From NCBI GenBank assembly GCA_963699225.1, contig OY969423.1:558001-622000 (forward strand): a DNA stretch of 64,000 nucleotides, given 5' to 3'. A model generated the notes under the pieces. It was not told the origin of the DNA. It was given only the letters and a program-made list of their open reading frames with translations, and searched no databases. The DNA is from VRUE01 sp963699225. GTDB taxonomy: Bacteria > Actinomycetota > Thermoleophilia > Solirubrobacterales > 70-9. The position numbers and the translations under genes are program-made. Shown here in pieces: positions 56,125 through 63,158 of this stretch. Within the stretch, counting starts at the first letter, position 1. Every line of letters starts with the position of its first letter.

Positions 56125-57651
56125 CTATTGCGGCGGCAACAGCCTCAACTGGCGTGAGCCAGCGCGCGCGCCTTCGCCACCAAGGCGAACAAAGGACCGG
56201 ATCGACGTCGGTTTGGCGACGGTCAACCAGAACCGCGCTCGACAGCGGCGATCGAGGTGTTTGCTGGCGAAGCTCTTGCCGTTGCGGCTCAGCTGCACCG
56301 GCAGACCGCCGCGACCTCGGCAAGGGTCGAGCCGGACCTTGACCTTGAAGCGCGAGCCGCCAGGTCGCAGCCGCTTTGCCGAGAGCAGCAGGCGATTGTG
56401 CTTCGACTTCGCCAAGCGCCGCGGGGCGGCTGCGGGCGACTGTGTGGACACCAGCGCCGTTGGGCAAATCGCCGGGGTCGTGCCTTCGAGGCGATAGACC
56501 GGTCCTTCGGCGGAAGCGACGTAGATCCGCCCGCAGGAGTCTTCGCCGAACGAGGTCGGCTTTTCGACCGAAAGACCCTCGGAGCGATCACCGCTGGCCA
56601 GGCCACCGCCGCGGGGCAGGACGAGTGAGCGGATCCCTTCCGAGCAGTAGTCGGTGTAGAGGTAGCGACCGTAGAGGTCGCCGAGGCTGGGGTCGCGGAC
56701 AACGTAGCCGCCGATGATCGAGCAGCCGAAAGCGGCGCCGCCGCCGGGATCGGTGTGGGGATAGTCGAAGACCGGTTCGGTGAAACCGCTCGCCGATGCG
56801 CACGCTGTCGCCGGGTTCGTGTATTCGATGAAGCCCTCGCGGCAGTTCCAGCCGTAATTGGCTCCGGCGCCACCCACTACACCGGCGGCCGGGCTCGCCG
56901 CGATGTCGATCTCCTCACGGGCGCTTTGCCCGACGTCGGCGATCACCATGTCACCGGTCGCCCGATCGAAGGAGAAGCGCCAGGGGTTGCGCAAGCCGTA
57001 GGCCCAAATCTCTTCGCGATCGGCGCTCGCAGCAAAGGGATTGCCGGCCGGGATCGAGTAGGCCGGGGCCTGACCCGGATGAGGATCGATGCGGAGGATC
57101 TTGCCCAGCAGCGCTTCCGTGTCCTGACCGTTTTCGAAGGGGTCGCCGCTGCCACCTCCGTCGCCGAGTGACATGTAGAGATGGCCGTCCGGCCCGAACT
57201 GGAGCTGACCACCGTTGTGGTTGGCTTCCTGGGCGTGGCTGACGCTGAGGATTGGCTCGCGGATCGGCGCGCCACCGCTGGGGTTTGGCCGAAAGGAGTC
57301 GAGGTGAACGTCACCTTTGGCGCCACCCGCTTGAGGGGTGCCCGCGTAGGTGACGTAGATGCGGCCGCTGCTTTCAAAGTCCGGCGCCGGCGCGATCGAG
57401 AGCATTCCCCGCTCGACTTCACAGCAGCTGACTAGTTCAGTCAGGTCGAAGAGCTGCCGGGTTCCGGCGGAACCCTTTTCGAGGATCTTGCCTTTGCGCT
57501 GAACGATCAGCAAGCGTTCCGGGTTGGTCGGGCTCGAGGTGACGTAGACCGGCTGATCGAAGTCACCGATCGGCCGCAGCAAAGCCGCTCCGGCCGACCC
57601 GCAGTCGAAAACGAAAACAGCTGCAATCGCGAGTAGAGCAAAGCGGCGCAA
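56125..57651 (-). CDS. Secreted PQQ-type sugar dehydrogenase (GSDH/HHIP-like)
   Basis: This 508-residue protein has a signal peptide (FALLAIAAVFVFDCGSAGAA) and a six-bladed beta-propeller of soluble glucose/aldose dehydrogenase type. Family segments are DFDQPVYVTSSPTNPERLLI, EANHNGGQLQFGPDGHLYMS, GDGGGSGDPFENGQD and YGLRNPWRFSFDRATGD. A basic C-terminal extension of about 100 residues with Cys pairs follows and may bind the wall. The TTG start has a strong GGGAGG five bases upstream. It converges on the GT2 gene. Confidence 0.85.
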   Translation of the reverse strand: MRRFALLAIAAVFVFDCGSAGAALLRPIGDFDQPVYVTSSPTNPERLLIVQRKGKILEKGSAGTRQLFDLTELVSCCEVERGMLSIAPAPDFESSGRIYVTYAGTPQAGGAKGDVHLDSFRPNPSGGAPIREPILSVSHAQEANHNGGQLQFGPDGHLYMSLGDGGGSGDPFENGQDTEALLGKILRIDPHPGQAPAYSIPAGNPFAASADREEIWAYGLRNPWRFSFDRATGDMVIADVGQSAREEIDIAASPAAGVVGGAGANYGWNCREGFIEYTNPATACASASGFTEPVFDYPHTDPGGGAAFGCSIIGGYVVRDPSLGDLYGRYLYTDYCSEGIRSLVLPRGGGLASGDRSEGLSVEKPTSFGEDSCGRIYVASAEGPVYRLEGTTPAICPTALVSTQSPAAAPRRLAKSKHNRLLLSAKRLRPGGSRFKVKVRLDPCRGRGGLPVQLSRNGKSFASKHLDRRCRARFWLTVAKPTSIRSFVRLGGEGARAGSRQLRLLPPQ

Positions 57652-57696
57652 ACGGTCCTCCCGTCGGTTGCGCTCACCTCTACCCAGCCGCTGCGC

Positions 57697-57981
57697 CTAG
57701 CGAACCCCAGGATGCCGGACCGCAGCTGGGTCCGGCAGGTAGAGATCGGCACCGCAACGCGGACAGACCTGGACGTAGAGCTTGAGCGCCTTGTGGCAGT
57801 TGGGGCACTGGCGTTCGGGTTCGTCCTTCTCCCGCCTGTAGAGGATCACCGCGATCAGGCCCAACATCGGCAGCACGGTCCCAATCACTAGCCAGACCCA
57901 GAAGGAGCTGCCCTTGCCCTTGGCGATGATCGCCGTGGCTAGTCCGAAGGAGAAGGCGATGAGGGGGTACTCGAATCCCAT
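57697..57981 (-). CDS. Small zinc-ribbon membrane protein
   Basis: This 94-residue protein has two membrane helices (residues about 5-20 and 28-47), then a zinc ribbon CPNCHKALKLYVQVCPRCGADL with paired CxxC motifs. Such proteins are common in actinobacteria and have no known function. Its start lies 43 bases inside the end of ndh on the same strand. Confidence 0.75.
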   Translation of the reverse strand: MGFEYPLIAFSFGLATAIIAKGKGSSFWVWLVIGTVLPMLGLIAVILYRREKDEPERQCPNCHKALKLYVQVCPRCGADLYLPDPAAVRHPGVR

Positions 57982-59264
57982 GGCCCTATTGTCGCCTCCA
58001 ACGCCTTCGGGTGTCCGATCGAGCCGACCTCGGAGATATCGCGCCGGAAGGGCAGGCTGGCGGTCCAGTCGATCACGGCACGGGTCTTGCGGGCTGCACC
58101 CGGAATCTGGCTCATGTGGTAGGTCCGGGCCATCCACCACGCGGGGAAGCCGCGGAAGGTGCGACCGCCGACCTTGCCCACCGCCTTGTAGCGGCCGAGG
58201 TTGACGAAAGCCGCGTTGCCCTTGTAGGTGAAAGGGCTAGCGCCGCCGATGCCCAGCTCGGCCGCGATGTTGCGGGCCGCGACCGGGCCCTGGCGGACGG
58301 CGTGCTGCGCCGTCGGCGGACAGAGCCCACCGCGAGGATCGGGTGCCGCGGCGCAATCGCCGATCGCCCAGACGGAGTCCAGGCCCTTGACGCGCAGGTG
58401 ATCGTCTACCGGCACTCGACCGCGCTCATCCAGGGGCAGTGAGAGCTGGCGCAGGCTCGGGTGCGGGGCAACGCCGGCGGTCCAGACCACGGTCCGGGTC
58501 GGCAGAGTCTCACCGGTGGCGATGCGGGCACTGTCGGCGCGCACCTCCTCCAGGGTCGTGCCGAGGCGGACGTCGATGCCGCGGCCGCGCAGCTCGCGCA
58601 GGGCGTAGTCGGCGAGCTCGGCGTCGATCTCGGGCAGCACCCGGTCTGAGGCCTCGACCAGCACCCAGCGCATGCCGTGCAGCCGCGCCCGCGGGTAGCT
58701 CTCGATCGCGTCGGCAGCGAAGTCCTGCAGCTCGGCAAGCGCCTCGAGCCCGGCGTAGCCGCCGCCGACGAAGACATAGGTGAGCAGCTCGTCGCGGCGC
58801 GCCGCGTCTTCGGTTGCGTTGGCAGCCTCGAGCGTCTCGATCACGTGATTGCGCAGATAGATCGCGTCGGCCAGGCTCTTGAAGCCGACGGCGTGCTCGG
58901 AAAGACCGGGCACCGGCAGCACCCGCGAGACCGAACCGAGCGCCAGCAAGAGCTGGTCATAGGGAAGCTGCTCGACGTCGCCCTCGCGGGTGCGCAGCTC
59001 GACCGTCTTGGCACCAGGATCGTGGGCGGTGATCGATCCGAGGCGCAAATAGGTGCGTTTGAGGATCTCGCGCAGTGGCGTGACCACGTGACGCGGCTCC
59101 AGCGTCCCCGCGGCGGCCTCGGGCAAGAACGGTGTGTAGAGCATGAAGTTGGCGTCGTTGACCAACACCAGCCGGGTCGACTGCCGCGGCATGATCCGCT
59201 CCAGCTCCCGCGCTGCCATCGCGCCGCCAAATCCACCCCCGGCGATGACGACGTTCCAGGCCAT
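57939..59264 (-). CDS. ndh: Type II NADH:quinone dehydrogenase
   Basis: This 441-residue single-subunit flavoenzyme oxidises NADH and reduces menaquinone without pumping protons. The FAD motif is VVIAGGGFGGAMAARELE, and the NAD motif is YVFVGGGYAGLEALAEL. VVWTAGVAP, VWAIGDCAAAP and CPPTAQHAVRQG are family hallmarks, and the C-terminal membrane-binding region is present. ATG 59264 is preferred over an upstream in-frame start because TAAGTT lies seven bases before it. A transposon is inserted 49 bases upstream of the start. Confidence 0.92.
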   Translation of the reverse strand: MAWNVVIAGGGFGGAMAARELERIMPRQSTRLVLVNDANFMLYTPFLPEAAAGTLEPRHVVTPLREILKRTYLRLGSITAHDPGAKTVELRTREGDVEQLPYDQLLLALGSVSRVLPVPGLSEHAVGFKSLADAIYLRNHVIETLEAANATEDAARRDELLTYVFVGGGYAGLEALAELQDFAADAIESYPRARLHGMRWVLVEASDRVLPEIDAELADYALRELRGRGIDVRLGTTLEEVRADSARIATGETLPTRTVVWTAGVAPHPSLRQLSLPLDERGRVPVDDHLRVKGLDSVWAIGDCAAAPDPRGGLCPPTAQHAVRQGPVAARNIAAELGIGGASPFTYKGNAAFVNLGRYKAVGKVGGRTFRGFPAWWMARTYHMSQIPGAARKTRAVIDWTASLPFRRDISEVGSIGHPKALEATIGPWDSSTPSSPSPSD

Positions 59265-59271
59265 ACATCTC

Positions 59272-59305
59272 AACTTAGCACTTTGTAACAAGATGTCACA
59301 AAGTG
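59272..59305 (-). promoter_or_regulatory. ndh promoter with overlapping palindromic operator
   Basis: On the minus strand TTGTGA (59301-59296) and TAAGTT (59277-59272) are 18 bases apart. The palindrome with arms CACTTTGTAAC (59279-59289) and GTCACAAAGTG (59295-59305), one mismatch and a 5-base centre, covers the spacer and -35. A repressor bound there would block ndh. The half-site TTTGTNAC recalls redox repressor Rex, but the spacing is one base off. Confidence 0.5.
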
Positions 59306-59313
59306 CGGGATGG
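59306..59313. repeat. Left 8-bp target site duplication (CGGGATGG)
   Basis: This is identical to 62198-62205 on the other side of the transposon. Confidence 0.85.
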
Positions 59314-59338
59314 GGTGACTATCCCCTTGACACAGGGT
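59314..59338 (+). repeat. Left terminal inverted repeat
   Basis: This pairs with 62173-62197, with mismatches at positions 6, 11 and 12 of 25. It contains TTGACA, which may act as an outward or inward -35 box. Confidence 0.8.
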
Positions 59339-59442
59339 GAGAATCCATCGGTTCCTGGGCCTACTTTGCGAGACCAATCGCAAAGCGGCCGGGGCGTCGC
59401 GCTAACGACCCCCGGCCTGGCACCGAAAGGTCAGGCCTTCCG

Positions 59443-59679
59443 ATGCAGGAACCAGATTCTCCGTACGAGGCCGAGCGCCTTCAACGCGCCGCGCTCGCTC
59501 TCGCCCTAGATCGTTATCCCAAGCGTGTCCACCGCCGAGAGTTCAAGGCGGAACTGGGCGACTCGCCAGAGGTCGGGAAAGCAATCGGCCACCTCGTACG
59601 CTCCCGCCTCCTGCGATGGGAGGACGAAGAACTCGCGCTGACCCCCGCCGCCCTCGTCTTCGACAGGTTGGCCCTGTGA
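59443..59679 (+). CDS. Small winged-helix protein (transposon passenger)
   Basis: This 78-residue basic protein reads PKRVHRREFKAELGDSPEVG, then KAIGHLVRSRLLRWEDEELA. That is the helix-turn-helix plus wing pattern of PadR/MarR-like mini-regulators. It overlaps the next gene by GTGA, so the two small DNA-binding proteins are made together. The promoter is not clear. Confidence 0.7.
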   Translation: MQEPDSPYEAERLQRAALALALDRYPKRVHRREFKAELGDSPEVGKAIGHLVRSRLLRWEDEELALTPAALVFDRLAL

Positions 59680-59939
59680 GCGTCGCAGAGCAGTTCGGAG
59701 CCAACCTCGCCCGCATCCGCAAGCGGGCCGATATGTCGCAAGAGGAGGTTGCCTTCGGAGCCTCGGTGCATCGCACGGAGGTCTCGCAGCTAGAGCGGGG
59801 TCTTCGAGTGGCGCGTGTAGACACCGTGGCGAAGCTTGCTGCCGCACTCGAAGTCAATCCCGGCGACTTCTTCGAGGGCATCTCGTGGGAGCCAGGCGAC
59901 GTACGGCTTGGGCACTTCAAGCCTGGCTCCGACAAATGA
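59676..59939 (+). CDS. XRE-family helix-turn-helix regulator (transposon passenger)
   Basis: This 87-residue protein has a standard HTH: NLARIRKRADMSQEEVAFGA then HRTEVSQLERGLRVARVDTV and LAAALEVNPGDFFEGI. The GTG start at 59676 is set by overlap with the preceding stop; a longer frame upstream is not needed. It probably regulates the element's own genes. A strong terminator follows directly. Confidence 0.85.
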   Translation: MSVAEQFGANLARIRKRADMSQEEVAFGASVHRTEVSQLERGLRVARVDTVAKLAAALEVNPGDFFEGISWEPGDVRLGHFKPGSDK

Positions 59940-59966
59940 AAGGAGCGGCACGGGGCCGCTCCTTTT
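59939..59966 (+). terminator. Rho-independent terminator after the XRE gene
   Basis: An 11-bp perfect stem (AAAGGAGCGGC / GCCGCTCCTTT) with loop ACGGG ends in TTTT. It starts at the stop codon of the regulator. Confidence 0.9.
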
Positions 59967-59991
59967 GCGCACTGAAAGCGACTAGCGCAGC

Positions 59992-60156
59992 TCAGCTAGA
60001 GCAGTTTCCGTTTGCTTCCTTCGCCTTGCACTGATCGCACAGCTTGCCCGTGGGGCGAACCGTAGTCGCTCCCTGCGGGCTGCTCGGGTAGTCCGAGCAG
60101 TTCTTGCACCAGTGGTAGATGTTCGTCACGCCCGGGGCGTGAACGTAGGTGGCCAA
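59992..60156 (-). CDS. Small Cys-rich protein (54 aa, transposon passenger)
   Basis: The protein reads LATYVHAPGVTNIYHWCKNC (Met from TTG), then SDYPSSPQGATTVRPTGKLC and DQCKAKE. The two CxxC pairs form a probable zinc site. A GGGAGGG lies a few bases before the TTG start. Very short proteins with YHWxxNCSxYP and LCxxCxAKE patterns are widespread in actinobacteria, with no known function. Confidence 0.65.
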   Translation of the reverse strand: MATYVHAPGVTNIYHWCKNCSDYPSSPQGATTVRPTGKLCDQCKAKEANGNCSS

Positions 60157-60437
60157 TGGCCCTCCCTTAGTCGATGGACTGACGCGGAGGAGGCTATCGG
60201 AACGTCTGAGATCGCTGCCAGGTACACACCGAGTCGAAAGGACTGGGCATCGCCGCTCAAACTCCTCGCAAGATCGCTGAAGGTGCCGCTGACCGCCTCT
60301 GCGCCTACCACGCCGTAGATGCCCCAGGTGATTGCGGGCCAACGACCGAGCGCATCGCTGAATTCCTCAGCGAGTTCGTCCGGATCATCAGCCCTCGCTT
60401 GCAGTCGGCGGCAAGAGCGCAGCGCGATTGACCGCAA
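60126..60437 (-). CDS. Hypothetical protein (103 aa, transposon passenger)
   Basis: The frame contains ADDPDELAEEFSDALGRWPA, then ITWGIYGVVGAEAVSGTF and SDLARSLSGDAQSFRLGVYL, a plausible helical protein. The start is probably TTG 60437. It overlaps the downstream Cys-rich gene by 31 bases and is divergent from the 60471 gene, with only 33 bases between them. I do not recognise it. Confidence 0.5.
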   Translation of the reverse strand: MRSIALRSCRRLQARADDPDELAEEFSDALGRWPAITWGIYGVVGAEAVSGTFSDLARSLSGDAQSFRLGVYLAAISDVPIASSASVHRLREGHWPPTFTPRA

Positions 60438-60470
60438 GGTTTCCGGGTCTAGCCCGTCGAAAGGAACCGC

Positions 60471-60752
60471 GTGTCGCCTGAATCACCCCTAGATATCGGC
60501 ATCGCTCCGTTCGTGGAGGCTCTAACCGCGGACGGGATCGAGACCTTCGAGTCTTGCCAGGGCGGCGACGGCCATGCCTCCCCCGAGCCGGTGATTCGCT
60601 TTCATGGAGATCGTGCCGAGGGCTTCCATGCCCTCGCGGTTGCTCAACGGCGAAACCTTCCGGTCGCCGCCCTGCGTCGAGCTTGGCCCGTGCAGGACGG
60701 CGAGCCGACCGGCCCCTGGTGGGAATTGACCTTCAGTCGAGCGGCTGTTTAG
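60471..60752 (+). CDS. Hypothetical protein, ESCxGGxGH family (93 aa, transposon passenger)
   Basis: The protein reads IAPFVEALTADGIETFESCQ, then GGDGHASPEPVIRFHG, and ends DGEPTGPWWELTF. I recall this pattern from phage and mobile-element proteins of unknown function; the Cys and His of SCQGGDGH could bind metal. AAAGGA lies seven bases before the GTG start. Confidence 0.65.
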   Translation: MSPESPLDIGIAPFVEALTADGIETFESCQGGDGHASPEPVIRFHGDRAEGFHALAVAQRRNLPVAALRRAWPVQDGEPTGPWWELTFSRAAV

Positions 60753-60907
60753 CGCCCAGCAGCGTTCAAGCGCAGGCAATGGATGCAGAGAGGCTTGCCA
60801 CCAGTGCCCGACCTTTTGTTGCGTCGCTCGATGTTGTTCCCCTCCGTGCAAGCCGTGTTGTTGTGATGGACGGCCTGCAGGATGGAGTGCCAAGGAGAGG
60901 TGCGCAT
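60749..60907 (-). CDS. Small zinc-binding-type protein (52 aa, transposon passenger)
   Basis: The frame encodes MRTSPWHSILQAVHHNNTAC, then TEGNNIERRNKRSGTGGKPL and CIHCLRLNAAGR. VHHNNTxCTEGNNI...GTGGxPLCxHC is a pattern I recall from short actinobacterial and phage proteins, with likely Cys/His metal ligands. The stop overlaps the end of the 60471 gene by four bases. The ribosome site is weak. Confidence 0.6.
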   Translation of the reverse strand: MRTSPWHSILQAVHHNNTACTEGNNIERRNKRSGTGGKPLCIHCLRLNAAGR

Positions 60908-61080
60908 TGTGTTGTTCTCATTTCCGCCCGATGCCGCCTGCGGACACAGGGCTAACGAAGCACCGGAGCTTTTCTAAACTGATTTTTCCCGCTCCTTCGG
61001 ACAGAACGACAGCGCTTTCGGAGCCGCTCCCGATGAAAGGGTCCTGGTCAAGCGGCTGGCCCGCTTAACGTTGTTCTCAA
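60908..61080. other. Non-coding stretch inside the transposon
   Basis: No convincing ORF is present. Short inverted repeats occur (GCTCC...GGAGC around 60993-61025), and a TTTTTCCC stretch occurs near 60984. It may be an untranslated 3' region or hold a small RNA; nothing specific is recognised. Confidence 0.4.
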
Positions 61081-61110
61081 GGCGGCCCGGGGCGGACACT
61101 CCGGGCCGCC
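61081..61110 (-). terminator. Hairpin after the transposase gene
   Basis: The arms GGCGGCCCGG and CCGGGCCGCC pair perfectly with a 10-base loop. The hairpin starts two bases after the transposase stop on the minus strand. A T-run is lacking. Confidence 0.6.
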
Positions 61111-61112
61111 AT

Positions 61113-62027
61113 TTATGCCTTCTTCTCGGCGATCAACTCCGCGTAAGGCAGCGTCTCGCCCGCGATCATCCTCAGCAGCGTGTCGCGGAAAAGGAAAGCG
61201 TTGTCACGGTTGTTGAAGCGGAAGGCCATCTCGTCCAGGTAGGCCGGCAGGTGCTTCGCGGATAGCTGATGGTAGGTGCCGACCACAGAGCGCTTGAACA
61301 GGCTCCAGACGCCCTCGATCGTATTGGTGTGGACGATGCCGCGAACCCATTCTTCCTTGGTGTGATCGACCTTCTCATGCGCTGTGTCGAAGTCGTTCAT
61401 GTCACCCCAAGAGCTATCTGAGTCGGTGAGGATCATTTCGGCCCTGCCGTCCACGTTGACCTCCACGAAGCTGCGATACGTGACTTTGGACTCGCGGCCA
61501 GGGCCTTCCCGCATTTCGAACCGGACCTCGCCGCCCCTGGCGATCGCGCCGAGCACCATCTTCTTATTGGCGCGGTTTGACTCGCCCTTGCGCTGGCGCT
61601 TCAGCCCGCCTACCCAGGTCTCGTCAATCTCCACGATTCCCTTCAGCGGCACCGGAGAGCCTTCCTCCATCGCCGAGCGGACCCGGTGACCCAGATACCA
61701 GGCGGTCTTGTATGAGACGCCCAGCGTGCGCTGAAGCTGCTTGGCGCTGATGCCCTTCTTGGACTCGCCGATCAAATAGATGGCGAGGAACCACTTCCAA
61801 AGAGGTAGATGGGAGTCATGGAAGACCGTCCCTGCCGTGACCGAGAATTGGTAGCGGCATGAAGCCTCGTTGCACTCCCACTGATTGCGCTTCTCGATCC
61901 TCGAGACCGACATGTCCCCGCAGCGAGGGCAATGGACGCCATTGGGCCAGCGCAGGTCTTCGAGGTATTCGCGACACTTGTCCTCGGAGCGGAACTGCTC
62001 GATCAACTGAGGAAGGTTCATAGCCAT
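61113..62027 (-). CDS. IS1595-family transposase
   Basis: This 304-residue DDE transposase has an N-terminal zinc ribbon (HCPRCGDMSVSRIEKRNQWE, then CNEASC), a helix-turn-helix (SAKQLQRTLGVSYKTAWYLG) and the ISXO2-like catalytic domain. Catalytic-type residues are D135 in VEIDETWVGG, D202 in ILTDSDS and E238 in VHTNTIEGVW, with the Asn typical of the family. The ATG at 62027 is preferred; upstream in-frame codons are antisense to a small plus-strand ORF. A TTGACA/TAGGCT promoter pair (17-base spacing) lies in the right terminal repeat. Confidence 0.9.
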   Translation of the reverse strand: MAMNLPQLIEQFRSEDKCREYLEDLRWPNGVHCPRCGDMSVSRIEKRNQWECNEASCRYQFSVTAGTVFHDSHLPLWKWFLAIYLIGESKKGISAKQLQRTLGVSYKTAWYLGHRVRSAMEEGSPVPLKGIVEIDETWVGGLKRQRKGESNRANKKMVLGAIARGGEVRFEMREGPGRESKVTYRSFVEVNVDGRAEMILTDSDSSWGDMNDFDTAHEKVDHTKEEWVRGIVHTNTIEGVWSLFKRSVVGTYHQLSAKHLPAYLDEMAFRFNNRDNAFLFRDTLLRMIAGETLPYAELIAEKKA

Positions 62028-62157
62028 GCCCCGAAAGCAGAAGAAAGCCCGCGAGCTGACCGACGAGGAGGCAATGAAGAAATTGTTCCCCAAAAAGGTC
62101 CGCGAGACTGCGAAGCAAACCGCTCTAGAAAGCCGCAAGAAGGATTCACAGGGCTAG
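62026..62157 (+). CDS. Small basic protein head-to-head with the transposase (43 aa)
   Basis: The ORF reads MPRKQKKARELTDEEAMKKL, then FPKKVRETAKQTALESRKKD and SQG. It is highly basic and helical, with GAGGAAGG about nine bases before the ATG. Its start codon and that of the transposase share one CATG. ORFs with a LTDEEAxKKLFPKKV-like core beside IS1595 transposases are familiar to me, but the function is unknown; it could be a regulator of transposition. Confidence 0.65.
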   Translation: MPRKQKKARELTDEEAMKKLFPKKVRETAKQTALESRKKDSQG

Positions 62158-62172
62158 CCTATTGGCTGGCTA

Positions 62173-62197
62173 ACCCTGTGTCAAGTAGATAATCACC
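62173..62197 (-). repeat. Right terminal inverted repeat (with transposase promoter)
   Basis: This is the partner of 59314-59338. On the minus strand it carries TTGACA, followed 17 bases later by TAGGCT at 62159-62154, a plausible transposase promoter. Confidence 0.8.
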
Positions 62198-62205
62198 CGG
62201 GATGG
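62198..62205. repeat. Right 8-bp target site duplication (CGGGATGG)
   Basis: This matches 59306-59313 exactly. Confidence 0.85.
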
Positions 62206-62235
62206 CACTAATTTGGGCCATACCTATGAGAAAAA

Positions 62236-62250
62236 TGAACATACTGTTCA
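62236..62250 (+). promoter_or_regulatory. 15-bp palindrome TGAACA-TAC-TGTTCA
   Basis: This perfect palindrome ends three bases before the GTG of the next gene and overlaps a CATACT -10-like box. It is a candidate operator. The spacing does not match the actinobacterial LexA box. Confidence 0.4.
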
Positions 62251-62253
62251 GGT

Positions 62254-63138
62254 GTGTCTCAGGTGGTGACGACGATAGTCTCGGTTCTCCTCGGCAGCCT
62301 CGCCACCTACCTGCTCGGTCGCCTCAACCGGGATAGCGCAAAACACGCCACCCGAACCAGCGCGATGGAGGCCGTAAGAGCTGAATTTGCGGCTGCCCAG
62401 CGCTTGATCGTCGCCAGCAAAAAGGCGAAAGGGCTGTGGTCTCCCGCCCACACCCTGTGCGGCGACGCCTGGGGCGCACACGGGGGGCAGCTCTTGGGTT
62501 TCCTCGAGACAGCGAAGGGCCGTCAGCTTCAAAGGACCAGCGAGCTCATGGCTAACGCAGACACGAGGGTGGCCAGGGTTCAGCTCAAGGCGAGGGAAGA
62601 CGACCCCGAGAAGGTGGTGCCCGAGAAGCTGCAAAAGGCGCTCAACGCACTGGAACAGCATCTCCGTGAGTCGCTGACGATCCTCGAAGAGGCGTTGGAG
62701 GGCGCTCAGTCCGAGTTGCGCCGCGCCCGCACCGTCAATCGTGTCGGCAAGGTCGCGATCGTGCTCGCCGTGATCGTGGGCATCGCGTTCCTGGCGATGC
62801 CGGCGATCTCGGGGGGACCCGCGGTTACGAGCAGTTCGGTTGCGGACCACTTGCAAGCCGAGCTGCCAAGTTCTGATCTATCGATCTGCGACGAGAGCAA
62901 GGTCCTGGAAGGGACCTACAGGTGTGCAGTCGAGTTCTCCGGCTGCGGCGGCCAGCTCGAAGCCTCGACCGCCGAGCCCTCTTGCCCCGCCCCCCGGGAG
63001 AAGGGCTTCAAGGTACTTACCGACGAGGAATGCTTTGAGGCGATTCTGACCGAACTGACCGAAGCGGGCGCAACTGCCTCGGATCCGCCCGGTGAGCCCG
63101 ACCGGGAAGAGATCCACTCCGGCTGCATCGACGACTGA
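62254..63138 (+). CDS. Membrane protein of unknown function with coiled coil (294 aa)
   Basis: An N-terminal helix (residues about 4-21, VVTTIVSVLLGSLATYLLG) is followed by a helical, probably coiled-coil region to about 165. A second membrane helix (VAIVLAVIVGIAFLAMPAI) comes next, then a Cys-containing extracytoplasmic domain of about 110 residues with at least six Cys (SICDESKVLEGTYRCAVEFS, then GCGGQ). I do not recognise the family. The GTG start follows a palindrome. Before the transposon inserted, this gene was the divergent neighbour of ndh. Confidence 0.7.
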   Translation: MSQVVTTIVSVLLGSLATYLLGRLNRDSAKHATRTSAMEAVRAEFAAAQRLIVASKKAKGLWSPAHTLCGDAWGAHGGQLLGFLETAKGRQLQRTSELMANADTRVARVQLKAREDDPEKVVPEKLQKALNALEQHLRESLTILEEALEGAQSELRRARTVNRVGKVAIVLAVIVGIAFLAMPAISGGPAVTSSSVADHLQAELPSSDLSICDESKVLEGTYRCAVEFSGCGGQLEASTAEPSCPAPREKGFKVLTDEECFEAILTELTEAGATASDPPGEPDREEIHSGCIDD

Positions 63139-63158
63139 GCAACCAGCGTCGCCGGCGC

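Larger units (their letters stand above)
59314..62197. mobile_element. IS1595-family transposon with passenger genes (2884 bp)
   Basis: The element is bounded by inverted repeats that match at 22 of 25 bases. The left end reads GGTGACTATCCCCTTGACAC (59314 on); the right end reads GGTGATTATCTACTTGACAC on the minus strand from 62197. It is flanked by the duplicated octamer CGGGATGG, the duplication length known for IS1595 elements. It holds an IS1595-type transposase, a head-to-head 43-residue basic ORF, and six further small ORFs including two DNA-binding proteins. The matching target duplication argues for a recent, intact insertion. Confidence 0.88.

Noticed and set aside
59279..59305. Exact Rex operator upstream of ndh
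   Set aside because: The half-sites resemble Rex, but the palindrome is one base longer than the usual 18-bp site, so it is kept only as an unassigned operator.
60522..60893. 123-residue minus-strand ORF in the transposon
   Set aside because: It overlaps the better-supported plus-strand 93-residue gene and the 52-residue minus-strand gene, and its composition looks like a shadow.
59303..62208. Transposon ends placed further out (GTGC...)
   Set aside because: The outer GTGC similarity does not leave a target duplication. Ends at 59314 and 62197 give an exact 8-bp duplication.
62236..62250. LexA (SOS) box
   Set aside because: The actinobacterial box needs GAAC-N4-GTTC; here the spacing is five.
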